Notes under the pieces: model-generated
What the model was told of the DNA's origin: nothing
Databases searched by the model: none
The model's input: only the letters and a program-made list of their open reading frames with translations
Made by a program: the position numbers and the translations under genes
Assembly (NCBI GenBank): GCA_947494545.1
Contig: CANLVH010000001.1
Span: 248,001 to 312,000 of the forward strand
Direction: 5' to 3'
Length of the DNA: 64,000 nt
Source: an uncultured Mesonia sp.
GTDB lineage: Bacteria > Bacteroidota > Bacteroidia > Flavobacteriales > Flavobacteriaceae
Shown here: positions 30,276-39,130 of the stretch, in pieces
Layout of the letters: the number at the start of each line of letters is the position of its first letter
How positions within the stretch are numbered: position 1 is the stretch's first letter

Positions 30276-31454
30276 TTACTTAAACGCCGGGATACCGGTA
30301 ATATCTGCTCCGGTAATTAGTAAATGAATATCGTGCGTACCCTCGTAGGTAATTACACTTTCCAAATTCATCATATGGCGCATAATGCTGTATTCGCCGG
30401 TAATTCCCATTCCGCCTAGAATTTGTCTGGCTTCGCGGGCTATTTTTATCGCCATGTCTACGTTGTTGCGTTTCGCCATAGATATTTGTGCGGTTGTAGC
30501 TTTTCCTTCGTTTTTAAGTTGTCCTAAACGCAAGGCCATTAATTGGGCTTTGGTAATTTCGGTAATCATCTCTGCCAACTTTTTTTGTTGCAATTGGTAG
30601 GCCGCAATAGGTTTATCAAACTGGATACGTTCTTTTGCATAACGTAGAGCGGTATCATAACAATCCATCGCTGCGCCAATTGCTCCCCAAGAAATTCCGT
30701 AACGGGCAGAATCTAAACAACCCAGTGGCGCGCCCAAGCCGTTTTTATTTGGTAATAAGTTTTCTTTTGGCACTTTTACATCTTGAAAAATAAGTTCGCC
30801 GGTGGCAGAAGCTCGCAACGACCATTTGTTGTGGGTTTCGGGTGCAGAAAAACCTTCCATACCTTTTTCAACAATAAGTCCGTGTATTCTTCCTTCTTCA
30901 TTTTTTGCCCAAACTACGGCAATATCTGCAAAAGGAGAATTGGATATCCACATTTTGGCACCATTCAATAAATAATGATCGCCTTTATCTTTAAAATTGG
31001 TGGTCATCCCGCCTGGATTAGAACCGTGGTCAGGTTCGGTCAAACCGAAACAACCCATATATTCTCCGGTAGCCAACTTGGGTAAGTATTTTTTACGTTG
31101 TTCTTCGTTCCCGTATTTCCAGATAGGAAACATTACCAAAGAAGATTGCACAGAAGCGGTAGAGCGCACTCCGCTGTCGCCGCGTTCTATTTCTTGCATA
31201 ATCAATCCGTAAGAAATTTGATCTAAACCGGCACCGCCATATTCTTGTGGAATGTACGGGCCAAAAGCGCCAATTTCTGCTAAACCTTTAATAATAGATT
31301 TAGGAAATTCTGCTTTTTGAGCAGCTTCTTCTATAATGGGAGAAATGTCTTTTTTAACCCAATCGCGCGCTGCAGTACGCACCATTTTATGTTCATCAGA
31401 TAGTAAATCGTCTATATTATAATAATCCGGGGCTTGAAATAAGTCGGTTTTCAT
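30276..31454 (-). CDS. Acyl-CoA dehydrogenase, glutaryl-CoA dehydrogenase type
   Basis: An FAD-dependent acyl-CoA dehydrogenase of normal length (392 aa). GCFGLTEPDHGSNPGGM, the catalytic-base region YEGTHDIHLL and the closing ITGADITGIPAFK are those of the glutaryl-CoA dehydrogenase subgroup, which oxidises and decarboxylates glutaryl-CoA in lysine/tryptophan breakdown. The exact substrate cannot be fixed from sequence. It is a single gene on the minus strand with an inverted repeat just upstream. Confidence 0.9.
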   Translation of the reverse strand: MKTDLFQAPDYYNIDDLLSDEHKMVRTAARDWVKKDISPIIEEAAQKAEFPKSIIKGLAEIGAFGPYIPQEYGGAGLDQISYGLIMQEIERGDSGVRSTASVQSSLVMFPIWKYGNEEQRKKYLPKLATGEYMGCFGLTEPDHGSNPGGMTTNFKDKGDHYLLNGAKMWISNSPFADIAVVWAKNEEGRIHGLIVEKGMEGFSAPETHNKWSLRASATGELIFQDVKVPKENLLPNKNGLGAPLGCLDSARYGISWGAIGAAMDCYDTALRYAKERIQFDKPIAAYQLQQKKLAEMITEITKAQLMALRLGQLKNEGKATTAQISMAKRNNVDMAIKIAREARQILGGMGITGEYSIMRHMMNLESVITYEGTHDIHLLITGADITGIPAFK

Positions 31455-31473
31455 TTATATAATTTGCTTTTAA

Positions 31474-31498
31474 GTTAACTCTTTGCTGTAAAGTTAAC
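31474..31498. promoter_or_regulatory. Inverted repeat upstream of the acyl-CoA dehydrogenase gene
   Basis: GTTAACT (31474-31480) and AGTTAAC (31492-31498) are separated by 11 bases, 20-44 bases before the start codon. A weak -7-like TAACTTTA on the minus strand (31496-31489) overlaps the distal arm. It could be an operator; the regulator is unknown. Confidence 0.35.
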
Positions 31499-31903
31499 GA
31501 ATGATGACATACCAGCCAATAATTTGGTTCTAAATTGAAGAATAAAATTATATCTTTAGATTTTTAAACCATTTTATTTATACTTAATCTTGTTTAGTAA
31601 TATTTATCTTAATTTATTTGTCGTAATGAATGCTGAGGTGTTAAAATATTAATGAATTTGGTGTTTAGAGAGAAGAATTAAATCTATTTCAATGGCTTCA
31701 AGTTCTGATGGAAAGCTCTTAATGAATGTTATTCTTCCTGAAAAATTTATAACATCCTATAACAAAGAAATCTCTTTTAGTCAAGAAATGTAAATCAAGC
31801 AAATATTGTAGCAGAAGATTTACGTCTCAGTGAGCGTTTTTTCTGTTAATTTAGAAATATCTTTAGCCGAACAATTATATAAAAGGCTTAATTTTTTAGC
31901 ATT
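31499..31903. other. AT-rich intergenic region without a recognisable gene
   Basis: 405 bases. The longest suggestive open stretch is 31692-31793 (+), 33 codons, with no recognisable motif. No clear promoter motif of the TAnnTTTG type stands in front of the next gene. Confidence 0.4.
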
Positions 31904-33520
31904 ATGAATATATTTGAAACCTTAAGAACTAATTATGTTATATATATTTTCTTCTCTTTCTGCTTTTTAATAAGTTGTAAAAATGATCAACAAAGTGCAT
32001 CTAAAGAATCTACGAAAAGGGAATATAGGACTTTAAAAGATACAACTGCTGCCGATGTAGTTTTGGTTTCTGATTTAGCTAGTTTTGAAAAAATAGAATA
32101 CATTCAAGTGACCAATTATGGTCATTTCTATGGGGCAGATTCTAACGAGGAGATAAGTAATTATACGGGTCTGAGAAAAGAAAATTCCAAACTTATTATC
32201 CCAAATATAAACGAACCGCAAATTCTAAAAATTCGTAGTGGGATTATGACAAACGAAGGAATTCAGGTTTTTAATACTCGTGTTTATGCAAGTCCAGGAG
32301 ACAGTCTCAATTTTATTATAGACAAAGGCAATATTAAATTTACTGGTGCCAATGCAGCAAATTATAACTTCTTTGCAGAATTAGATCCTAGAGATATAGC
32401 TTGGTCTAAAGTGGGTTATCAAAATGAATTGATGAATTATAAAGACAGAGTAAAAAATCTTTACGATTCCCGAAAAACCTTCTTTGAAAATTATATACAG
32501 AAGAATCCACAGGTTTCAAAGAAATTTATAAAAGAAGTAGGGGAAGAGCTTTATTTTGAGTATTTATATAATTTATTGGCACCAAGATCTGAGTGGGATC
32601 CTGTAAATAGATTATACGTTAATACCAGTCAAGGATTAAATTCAGTTATTGAAAAAAACGCAAGCTCAAGAGAGGCACCACTAAGTTTAAGAGATTATTT
32701 AGATGATGTTCAATTGAAAGATTTTGATCAACCTAATCTTGTGGGGAATGATTATTACCAGCGAAGTTTGGAAGAAGTCATTCGGAGTTATTTCTCAGGA
32801 AATACATCTGCTAGTTATACTATCGAAAATTTTGAGAGAGAGTTTCAATATATTGAAGATAATATCGACAATCCTATTAGGGTTAATTTGCTGGGAAAGT
32901 TGATTAGACGTTATTATTATAGTGGTGGTTTTGGAAGAGGGAGTGTAGAAAAAGAATTCTTAAAAGAACAAATTTCCATCTATAAAGAAAAAGAACTAAC
33001 TGCTTCTCAGAAAATGGCTATGAATGAAATTGAAAATAAATTACAAAGTAGTAGCTCAAAAATCCCTTCACCTTTTTTAGAAGAAAAAGTGCTTAGTTTT
33101 ACAACAGGTGATACTGTGACACTAAGAACCATATTATTAGAGAAGCAATATAGTATTATATATTTTGACAGGTTTTTGCCCACTGAAGATATAGATATGC
33201 AAAAAGGAAATTTAGTTCGTAAGAAATTAGAAGAATCACAAGAGGTACAATTCACATACATAAATTTAAATCAATCACTTTCCACTTGGAAAAAAAGAGC
33301 GCAATTATATGAAGATGAACTTGGTGTTCAAAATCAATATAGACTATTAAATATAGACGATTCTAAATTATTAAAATTTTTAAACGTAAGAACAAAGCAA
33401 GGATTTCATTTTCCAATGCTCTCTTTGATTGATATGCACGGTAATTTATTAAGAAACGATTTGCCATTACCATCAACAGGCGCTCCGTTTGAAAAATCTG
33501 TAGAAGGCATTTGGGAATAA
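31904..33520 (+). CDS. Lipoprotein with C-terminal thioredoxin-like fold lacking CxxC
   Basis: A 538-aa protein with a lipoprotein signal (FFSFCFLISCKND). The long middle is helix-rich and unassigned. The last ~150 residues read like a TlpA/AhpC-type thioredoxin fold: a strand SIIYFDRF, a helix VRKKLEESQE, a strand FTYINLN, and HFPMLSLIDMHGNLLRND where such proteins have the cis-Pro strand and hairpin. At the active-site position the sequence is FLPTED, with no Cys pair, so redox activity is unlikely. It faces a decayed helicase gene downstream. Function unknown. Confidence 0.65.
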   Translation: MNIFETLRTNYVIYIFFSFCFLISCKNDQQSASKESTKREYRTLKDTTAADVVLVSDLASFEKIEYIQVTNYGHFYGADSNEEISNYTGLRKENSKLIIPNINEPQILKIRSGIMTNEGIQVFNTRVYASPGDSLNFIIDKGNIKFTGANAANYNFFAELDPRDIAWSKVGYQNELMNYKDRVKNLYDSRKTFFENYIQKNPQVSKKFIKEVGEELYFEYLYNLLAPRSEWDPVNRLYVNTSQGLNSVIEKNASSREAPLSLRDYLDDVQLKDFDQPNLVGNDYYQRSLEEVIRSYFSGNTSASYTIENFEREFQYIEDNIDNPIRVNLLGKLIRRYYYSGGFGRGSVEKEFLKEQISIYKEKELTASQKMAMNEIENKLQSSSSKIPSPFLEEKVLSFTTGDTVTLRTILLEKQYSIIYFDRFLPTEDIDMQKGNLVRKKLEESQEVQFTYINLNQSLSTWKKRAQLYEDELGVQNQYRLLNIDDSKLLKFLNVRTKQGFHFPMLSLIDMHGNLLRNDLPLPSTGAPFEKSVEGIWE

Positions 33521-33599
33521 GCTATTTAATAATAATTTTATAACGAGATAATGCTAAGAGAATATAAGATATAGTTCCAATTACAGATTCAGACATTGA

Positions 33600-33861
33600 A
33601 GACAGGGCCTTTTTGAAATCGTACTAGTAGAAACAACCGATATTGCTACTGGAGGAATTGATGTGTCTCAGCTTTTTATCGTAGTGCAATTTAACTTGTT
33701 TAAGGTACCCGAAGCTTACAGCTATAAAATTGATAGAATACGGCGTGCGGAAGCGAGCGGAAATGCGATTGCTCTTTTTTAGATAAAAATGAACGCCTTT
33801 ATCTAAAACCATTAAAAAACTAATCTGTTAACAAGTATCGGTGATAAAAGATTATGAGTTT
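33600..33861 (+). pseudogene. Remnant of a DEAD-box RNA helicase (RhlE-like), C-terminal helicase domain
   Basis: Translated on the plus strand, 33615-33779 gives TTDIATGGID (compare motif V, TDIAARGID) followed by PEAYSYKIDRIRRAEASG (compare motif VI, HRIGRTGRAG) and NAIALF before a TAG. After a shift of frame in the T run near 33775-33780, 33782-33859 continues DKNERLYLKTIKKLI, a TAA, then QVSVIKDYEF, matching the region after motif VI in RhlE-type helicases. Key Arg and Gly residues are lost, with one frameshift and stops. No N-terminal domain is recognisable upstream. This is a decayed fragment. Confidence 0.75.
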
Positions 33862-33913
33862 AAAGAAGTAATTTTATACAAGAAGGCTACAAATAAGATT
33901 ACCAGTTAATCTC

Positions 33914-34627
33914 TTACATTTTTAGATAAAAGGCTTTAACCAAATCTTGGTATTCTTGGGTGTATTCGTGCCTTTCTTTTTCTATTATAAGATGGGTTTT
34001 TACAAGAGTAACTTCCGTAAAGCCAAACTGCAACAAATTGCGTTTTACAGGAGCGTTTGTATTGCCTTGCACCAAGGTTATTTTTTGAAGGTAGAAACCT
34101 GCTTCTTTGGCCAGTTGCAAAACTTCTTTTTGATTTTTATGCGGAATTATCAAACAGAAAACTCCCTTTACGGAAAGTAATTTGGCGGCGTTTTTTATAA
34201 GCTCGCTAAAGGGTAAAGCTTCCGTAAAACGAGCGGTGTTTCTTGTAGCTTCCGCGGAAGTAAAATTTTCGTCATAAAACGGCGGATTGCTAACAATCAA
34301 ATCGTAGGTGTCGTCTATTTCTTCTGTAAACTCTTCTAAACTGGCGTGGTAGCAAAACAACCTGTCATTCCACGGGCTGTTTTCAAAATTTTCTACGCAT
34401 TGTTCGTAAGCGTTTTCTTCTATTTCTATCGCGTCTATAAGTTCGGCATGGCTGCGTTGTGCCATTTGCAAAGCAATTACGCCCGTGCCGGCGCCAATAT
34501 CTAAAATAGAAAACGTGTTTTTAGGAATTGCAGCCCAAGCTCCCAACAAAACGCCATCGGTGCCAATTTGCATTGCACATTTGTCTTGCTCTACGCTAAA
34601 TTCTTTAAATCTAAAAGGTTTGGACAT
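33914..34627 (-). CDS. trmN6: tRNA1(Val) (adenine(37)-N6)-methyltransferase
   Basis: A 237-aa SAM-dependent methyltransferase of the YfiC/TrmN6 group: FRFKEFSVEQDKCAMQIGTD at the start, ILDIGAGTGVIALQMA (SAM-binding motif I) and the N6-adenine motif IVSNPPFYD. In E. coli this enzyme methylates A37 of tRNA1-Val. Length and motifs are complete. It stands alone, between the helicase remnant and rimM. Confidence 0.92.
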   Translation of the reverse strand: MSKPFRFKEFSVEQDKCAMQIGTDGVLLGAWAAIPKNTFSILDIGAGTGVIALQMAQRSHAELIDAIEIEENAYEQCVENFENSPWNDRLFCYHASLEEFTEEIDDTYDLIVSNPPFYDENFTSAEATRNTARFTEALPFSELIKNAAKLLSVKGVFCLIIPHKNQKEVLQLAKEAGFYLQKITLVQGNTNAPVKRNLLQFGFTEVTLVKTHLIIEKERHEYTQEYQDLVKAFYLKM

Positions 34628-34753
34628 GGCGGTTGTAAATTAGATGAATCGAGAATGCTTAATTGTAGAATAGTTAATTAGAGAATTGTGATTGGGTAAT
34701 TAAATAATTTTATGCTCACCACTCACCTCTAAAAACTTACCTCTAATCCCCAA

Positions 34754-35278
34754 TCAAAGATACATTTCTATAAGTCCTTCTGGGGTGTTTACGTAGATTT
34801 TGCGGTTTGGTTTATCTACCTTTTCAATAAAATCGTCGTTAACCGGAATTAAAATTTCTTTGCCGTCTTTTTCTATTTCAAACAAGGCTTGCGGAGTAGA
34901 ATCGTTTACGCCTTTAATAGTGCCCACCTCTCCAAAGTTTTTATCTATAACTTCGAAACCGCTTATTTCATGAAAATAAAATTGGTCTTCTTTTAATTTT
35001 GGTAATTGCGAGAGGGGCAAATACAAATCGCATTTTAAAATATCTTCGGCATCTGCTTCGTTCTCTACATCTTCAAATTTTACCCGAAGTAGCTCGCTAC
35101 GTTGCAACGAACTTTTTTCAATAAAAAATGGAACCAGATTTTTGTTATATTCAACAAAAACCGATTCCATTTCTAAGTAAGATTCAGGGTCGTCTGTGTC
35201 TAATTTAACCAGTACTTCCCCTTTAAAACTAAATTTACTAACAATTTTGCCAAGATAGAAACAATCTTTCTTTTGCAT
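34754..35278 (-). CDS. rimM: Ribosome maturation factor RimM
   Basis: RimM helps assemble the head of the 30S subunit and binds S19. The 174-aa protein has the N-terminal beta-barrel (FYLGKIVSKFSFKGEVLVKL) and the C-terminal PRC-barrel (QFYFHEISGFEVID, ILIPVNDDFIEKVD). It begins 11 bp after rpsP, the conserved order. trmD, often next, does not follow. Confidence 0.95.
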   Translation of the reverse strand: MQKKDCFYLGKIVSKFSFKGEVLVKLDTDDPESYLEMESVFVEYNKNLVPFFIEKSSLQRSELLRVKFEDVENEADAEDILKCDLYLPLSQLPKLKEDQFYFHEISGFEVIDKNFGEVGTIKGVNDSTPQALFEIEKDGKEILIPVNDDFIEKVDKPNRKIYVNTPEGLIEMYL

Positions 35279-35289
35279 TGGTTAGCAAA

Positions 35290-35865
35290 TTACTTTTCTT
35301 CTTTCTTTTTTTCTTCTGCTTTGGCTTCTTCTGCTGTTTCTGCCTCTACTTCTTTTTCTACATTAGCTTCCGGCTCTCCTTCTTCGGTTTTTGCGGCAGC
35401 TTCTGCTTCTTCGCGGGCAGCTTTATATTCTGCTTCACGTTTTTCGTTTACCTCTTTTTCGGCAGCCAAAGCTTTTTCTTTAGCTTCTTCTTCCGCTTTG
35501 GTAACAGATTCTTTTTTGTTGCTTATTTTGCTTTCTTTTTCCTCTAACCAAGCTTTAAATTTCTCTTCTGCTTGCTCTTCGGTCAAAGCTCCTTTGCGTA
35601 CGCCACCGGCAAGGTGATGTTTTAACAAAGCGCCTTTGTAAGAAAGAATGTTACGGGCCGTATCTGTTGGCTGGGCACCGTTTTGCAACCATTGTACCGC
35701 CTTGTCTACATTCAATTCTATTGTTGCAGGGTTGGTGGTAGGATTGTAAATACCAAGTTTTTCTAAGTATTTACCATCTCTTTTAGCACGTGAATCTGCA
35801 GCAATAATCCAGTAAAACGGATTTCCCTTTTTCCCGTGTCTTTGTAATCTTATTTTTACAGGCAT
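35290..35865 (-). CDS. rpsP: 30S ribosomal protein S16 with charged C-terminal extension
   Basis: The first ~85 residues are S16 (MPVKIRLQRHGKKGNPFYWI, ADSRAKRDGKYLEKLGIYNP). About 100 further residues are Glu/Lys/Ala-rich and probably helical; such extensions are common in Bacteroidota S16. S16 binds 16S rRNA early in 30S assembly. It shares a transcript with rimM. A GGGGT...ACCCC hairpin (35882-35896) lies in its leader just before the start codon. Confidence 0.96.
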   Translation of the reverse strand: MPVKIRLQRHGKKGNPFYWIIAADSRAKRDGKYLEKLGIYNPTTNPATIELNVDKAVQWLQNGAQPTDTARNILSYKGALLKHHLAGGVRKGALTEEQAEEKFKAWLEEKESKISNKKESVTKAEEEAKEKALAAEKEVNEKREAEYKAAREEAEAAAKTEEGEPEANVEKEVEAETAEEAKAEEKKKEEK

Positions 35866-35913
35866 AATTAAATTAAATTTTGGGGTGCTCGACCCCGATT
35901 ATTAATAAGGCTG

Positions 35914-35921
35914 CAAATGTA
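35914..35921 (-). promoter_or_regulatory. rpsP-rimM -7 motif
   Basis: TACATTTG on the minus strand fits TAnnTTTG, with TTG at 35941-35939 at a 17-base spacing. The transcript would carry the small GC hairpin at 35882-35896. Confidence 0.5.
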
Positions 35922-35967
35922 CTATATATTTTTTTATTCAATATAAAAACTTGTTGTTTTTTTCTGT

Positions 35968-35975
35968 TACATTTG
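35968..35975 (+). promoter_or_regulatory. -7 motif of the lipoprotein gene at 36011
   Basis: TACATTTG, within the perfect inverted repeat GTTACA-TT-TGTAAC (35966-35979), 35 bases before the ATG. It forms a divergent pair with the rpsP promoter. Confidence 0.5.
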
Positions 35976-36010
35976 TAACCAAACCAACAATTTAAAATAT
36001 CCCAATAACC

Positions 36011-37030
36011 ATGCAGAAATACTTAATTTTATTCCTAATTGCTTGCATAAGCTTTAGTTGCAGTGACGAAATTGAATCTAACTCGCCCGCCATACAAGGC
36101 GAAGTAAATGGCGTTTTTTTTAGAACAAACAGCTCTTTTGTTACCAAAAATGAAGACAACACTTATACCATAAAAGGAGAAACCGGTTTTGAAGAAATTG
36201 CTTTAACCGTAGATACCTTAAAAGTAGGAAATTACACCTTAGGAGAAAACGCCACAAATACAGCTAGTTTCACCAATAATAACGAAGAGGTTTTTACTAC
36301 CGGCACCAACGGCTTTGGAGAAATAGAAATAACAAAAATAGAAGGCAATACCGTTTCCGGGCAATTTTATTTTGATGCGTATAGCGCTACCGGAGATACT
36401 TTAAATTTTAACAAAGGTTATTTCTTTTTTGTGCCGTTAGAAAATCCTACACCTGGTGGCGAAGAAACCACCTGCCCAGAAGCTACCGAAGCGCGCGAAG
36501 CAGCAGCTATTATTTATGAAGAAGCCAATACTGAAAACGCCGAAGAATTTACTTTAGCTTGCAATGCTTATAAAGATGCTTTATTGCAAGAAATAGAAAT
36601 TTGCGGCGATGACAATGGCGAATTGCAAGCCGTGATAGATACCTTGGGTAATTGTGAAAACGAAGATGGTAATAACGATATTGGGAATATAAGCCTTACC
36701 GCAGGAACACAAGAAATTAATTTTGATATGGTAGAAGTAAATGTTGCTGACGGTCTTTTACAAGTAAGTGGCCAAACTTCTGCAGAAAATAATTATACTA
36801 TCTATTTTGAAGTACCGGAAGAAACCGAAGGCCAAGATATTATACAAAATTTTGAACTTAGTCTTACTTCTATGTTCTATCCTGCAGAAATGGTGGAGAC
36901 GAACCCCTTTACCAGTACAATAAATCTTAATACTACCGGAAACCTAAACGGTACTTTTTCCGGAATACTGGAAAATAGTGATAACGGTCAAATAGAAATA
37001 ACCAACGGCACTTTTGAGTTGGCTTATTAA
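36011..37030 (+). CDS. Lipoprotein with DUF6252-like beta domains
   Basis: The 339-aa protein has a lipoprotein signal (FLIACISFSCSDEIES). Residues ~25-145 follow the pattern of small flavobacterial lipoproteins annotated DUF6252 (GEIEITKIEGNTVSGQFYFD), as in the array at 60-64 kb. A middle helical stretch with Cys residues (ETTCPEATEAREAAAIIYEE to LGNCENED) precedes a second beta domain ending GQIEITNGTFELAY. Function unknown; surface or periplasmic location inferred. Confidence 0.7.
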   Translation: MQKYLILFLIACISFSCSDEIESNSPAIQGEVNGVFFRTNSSFVTKNEDNTYTIKGETGFEEIALTVDTLKVGNYTLGENATNTASFTNNNEEVFTTGTNGFGEIEITKIEGNTVSGQFYFDAYSATGDTLNFNKGYFFFVPLENPTPGGEETTCPEATEAREAAAIIYEEANTENAEEFTLACNAYKDALLQEIEICGDDNGELQAVIDTLGNCENEDGNNDIGNISLTAGTQEINFDMVEVNVADGLLQVSGQTSAENNYTIYFEVPEETEGQDIIQNFELSLTSMFYPAEMVETNPFTSTINLNTTGNLNGTFSGILENSDNGQIEITNGTFELAY

Positions 37031-37052
37031 AAGCTAATTCTTCTAAAATTTT

Positions 37053-37110
37053 AGCGGTTGTCTTTAGGTAATTGGTTTATCGATTATTTAAGAGACAGCC
37101 GCTTTTTTTT
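37053..37110 (+). terminator. Intrinsic terminator
   Basis: The stem 37053-37064 with 37091-37103 (G-U and mismatch tolerated) is followed by eight T, shortly after the lipoprotein stop. A TTCCGTAAA motif follows directly at 37109. Confidence 0.75.
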
Positions 37111-37177
37111 CCGTAAAGGAAATTATCTGCTTTTTATCTTATTCCATTTTTATCCACTCAAAAGATATATAAAAATT

Positions 37178-37195
37178 ATATGACGCTTGTCATAT
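37178..37195. promoter_or_regulatory. Crp/Fnr-type palindrome
   Basis: ATATGAC-N4-GTCATAT is a perfect 7-bp inverted repeat with a 4-base centre, 55 bases upstream of the ATG at 37251. The half-site TGAC and the spacing are those of Crp/Fnr-family regulators, in Bacteroidota often tied to oxygen or nitrosative-stress control. No regulator gene of this family is in the window. Confidence 0.6.
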
Positions 37196-37250
37196 TTTAC
37201 AGAGAAGTTGTTTTTTAAGTTTACCGCTTTTAAATTTAAAAACCAACTTT

Positions 37251-39056
37251 ATGCAAACCACTAGTCCGCATAGTTTTCACATCCCGGTAATGGGCATTGC
37301 TTATACCATAGATTCTCCTATTAAATTAGCGCATTTCGGAATTAATTCTGCCGTTTCTGTTATAGAAGATAATTTAGTAGAGCTAATGCGGAAATATTAC
37401 TACCAAAAAGAAGGTAAAACTTATAAACCAATTGGACCAAAAGAAAAAGACTATCGTTCCCGTAGGGTTACAGATTACTTAAACTTAATGCAAGATTTGG
37501 TGCAGTCTAATCTAGAGAAACTCAAGCGCTCAACTTTTGAGACCGGTTCAGATTTACGCAAATATTTTGAGATGCTCCCCGAAGAATCTAAGCTTTATCA
37601 AAAGTTTAAAGAGTGGCGAGCAGACGCAGATTTCACAACAGAAAATACCTTTACGGAAAAATTGCGCGATGCAGTAATACCCGGCGCCATAGAGGTAAAT
37701 ATTATGACCAAAGTAGATAAAGATAACTACGATAAAACAGGCGAAACCATAGAAAATGGCTCTGATGCCTTAACCGCTCTTAAAGGTTATGCAGATAGTA
37801 AATTGCAAAATTCTTCTTTGGTGTTTTCTGCGGGTATGAATCCGCGTTTATATAATTATATGGAAAGCTTTTCTGCTTTTGATGCACAAGACTGGGGTAG
37901 TTTTCATAAACGCGTAGTTATTAAGGTAAGCGATTATCGTTCGGCACTTATACAAGGAAAATATTTGGCTAAAAAAGGAATTTGGGTAAGCGAGTTTCGT
38001 ATAGAATCCGGTCTTAATTGTGGCGGTCACGTTTTTGCTACGCAAGGACTGCTAATGGGACCAATTTTAGAAGAATTCAAAGAAAATAAAGAAAACCTTA
38101 AAAACAGCTTGTTCGAATTGTACAATCCGGCAATTATTGCCAAAGGAAAAACCGGTTTTTCTAAGCCGCATCCTATAAAAATAACAGTGCAAGGTGGTAT
38201 TGGTACCCACGAAGAAGACAAGTTGTTGCGAGAATATTACCAAGTAGACGGCACCGGCTGGGGAACCCCGTTTTTATTATGTCCGGAAGCTACCAATGTA
38301 GATAAAACTACCTTAAGCCAGTTGCAAGAAGCAAAAGAAAAAGATGTGTTTTGCAGCAAAGCTTCTCCGTTGGGCGTAGGTTTTAATTATTTAAAAAATA
38401 CCAGCGCAGAAAAAGAACGTTTAGAACGCATAGAAAAAGGGAAACCGGGAAGTCCTTGTACCGAAAAATTATTGGTTTCTAATACAGAATTTACAGACAA
38501 ACCCATTTGTATGGCTTCGCACAAATACCAAAAGCTGAAATTAAAACAGCTAGAAGAAGCAAACTTGCCAGAGAAAGAGCTTAAACAACAACAAGAAGAC
38601 GTCTTGGCAAAAGAATGTTTATGCGTTGGTTTAAGTAATTCGGTCGCATTAAATTATCAGGTTCCTTTTCTTAAAAAACAAAAAGCGGTAACCGTTTGCC
38701 CGGGACCAAATATTGCCAATTTTTCGTCACTTAGTAGTTTGCAAGAAATGACTAACCATATTTACGGTCGTAAAGCTTTAGCGATAAATCCCGGCAGATC
38801 TTCTATGTTTATAACCGAGTTACGCTTGTATATAGATTTTCTTACCAAAGAAATTAAAACAGTTGCGCAACCTACGCGTAGAGAGTTTAAAAAATGGGAA
38901 AAGTTTATAAACAATTTATTGGAGGGGATAAAAAATTATGAAACCCTTAATTCAGAAAATAAAATTGCGGGGAAACTCCGTTTTAAAGAAGATTTATCAG
39001 CGTGTAAAACCTCGGTGATAAACTTAAAAGCACATTTGCTTCCACAAGCGAGTTAG
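37251..39056 (+). CDS. Conserved protein resembling nitronate monooxygenase/FMN TIM-barrel enzymes
   Basis: A 601-aa soluble protein I do not recognise with certainty. The start (VMGIAYTIDSPIKLAHFGI), a central ESGLNCGGHVFATQGLLMGP and a later VQGGIGTHEE plus DGTGWGTPFLLCPEATNVD mirror the order of nitronate monooxygenase / FabK motifs (AGGH; AAGGIG; ADGVQMGTRF). This suggests an FMN-binding TIM barrel. The C-terminal third adds Cys-bearing motifs (VFCSKAS, SPCTEKL, KPICMAS, KECLCVG, VTVCPGP), possibly metal- or Fe-S-binding. A Crp/Fnr-type site upstream suits a redox role. Single-gene unit with a terminator. Confidence 0.6.
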   Translation: MQTTSPHSFHIPVMGIAYTIDSPIKLAHFGINSAVSVIEDNLVELMRKYYYQKEGKTYKPIGPKEKDYRSRRVTDYLNLMQDLVQSNLEKLKRSTFETGSDLRKYFEMLPEESKLYQKFKEWRADADFTTENTFTEKLRDAVIPGAIEVNIMTKVDKDNYDKTGETIENGSDALTALKGYADSKLQNSSLVFSAGMNPRLYNYMESFSAFDAQDWGSFHKRVVIKVSDYRSALIQGKYLAKKGIWVSEFRIESGLNCGGHVFATQGLLMGPILEEFKENKENLKNSLFELYNPAIIAKGKTGFSKPHPIKITVQGGIGTHEEDKLLREYYQVDGTGWGTPFLLCPEATNVDKTTLSQLQEAKEKDVFCSKASPLGVGFNYLKNTSAEKERLERIEKGKPGSPCTEKLLVSNTEFTDKPICMASHKYQKLKLKQLEEANLPEKELKQQQEDVLAKECLCVGLSNSVALNYQVPFLKKQKAVTVCPGPNIANFSSLSSLQEMTNHIYGRKALAINPGRSSMFITELRLYIDFLTKEIKTVAQPTRREFKKWEKFINNLLEGIKNYETLNSENKIAGKLRFKEDLSACKTSVINLKAHLLPQAS

Positions 39057-39091
39057 ATTTTTTTTTCAAATTTTCGTCAATAATATACTTT

Positions 39092-39130
39092 AAAAAGAGA
39101 TAGGTTTTAAACAAGCCTATCTCTTTTTTT
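39092..39130 (+). terminator. Intrinsic terminator of the gene at 37251
   Basis: A perfect 13-bp stem (39092-39104 with 39116-39128), 11-base loop and T run, 36 bases after the stop. The A run on the left makes it usable from the opposite strand too. Confidence 0.85.

Noticed and set aside
31692-31793. 33-codon plus-strand frame in the 450-bp gap
   Set aside because: No recognisable similarity, and the upstream frame is closed by a stop; it cannot be supported as a gene or a remnant.
33624-33812. 62-codon minus-strand frame
   Set aside because: It lies antisense to the helicase remnant, whose plus-strand translation matches known motifs.
35273-35617. Plus-strand Ser/Phe-rich frames opposite rpsP
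   Set aside because: They are antisense shadows of the Glu/Lys/Ala-rich tail of S16.
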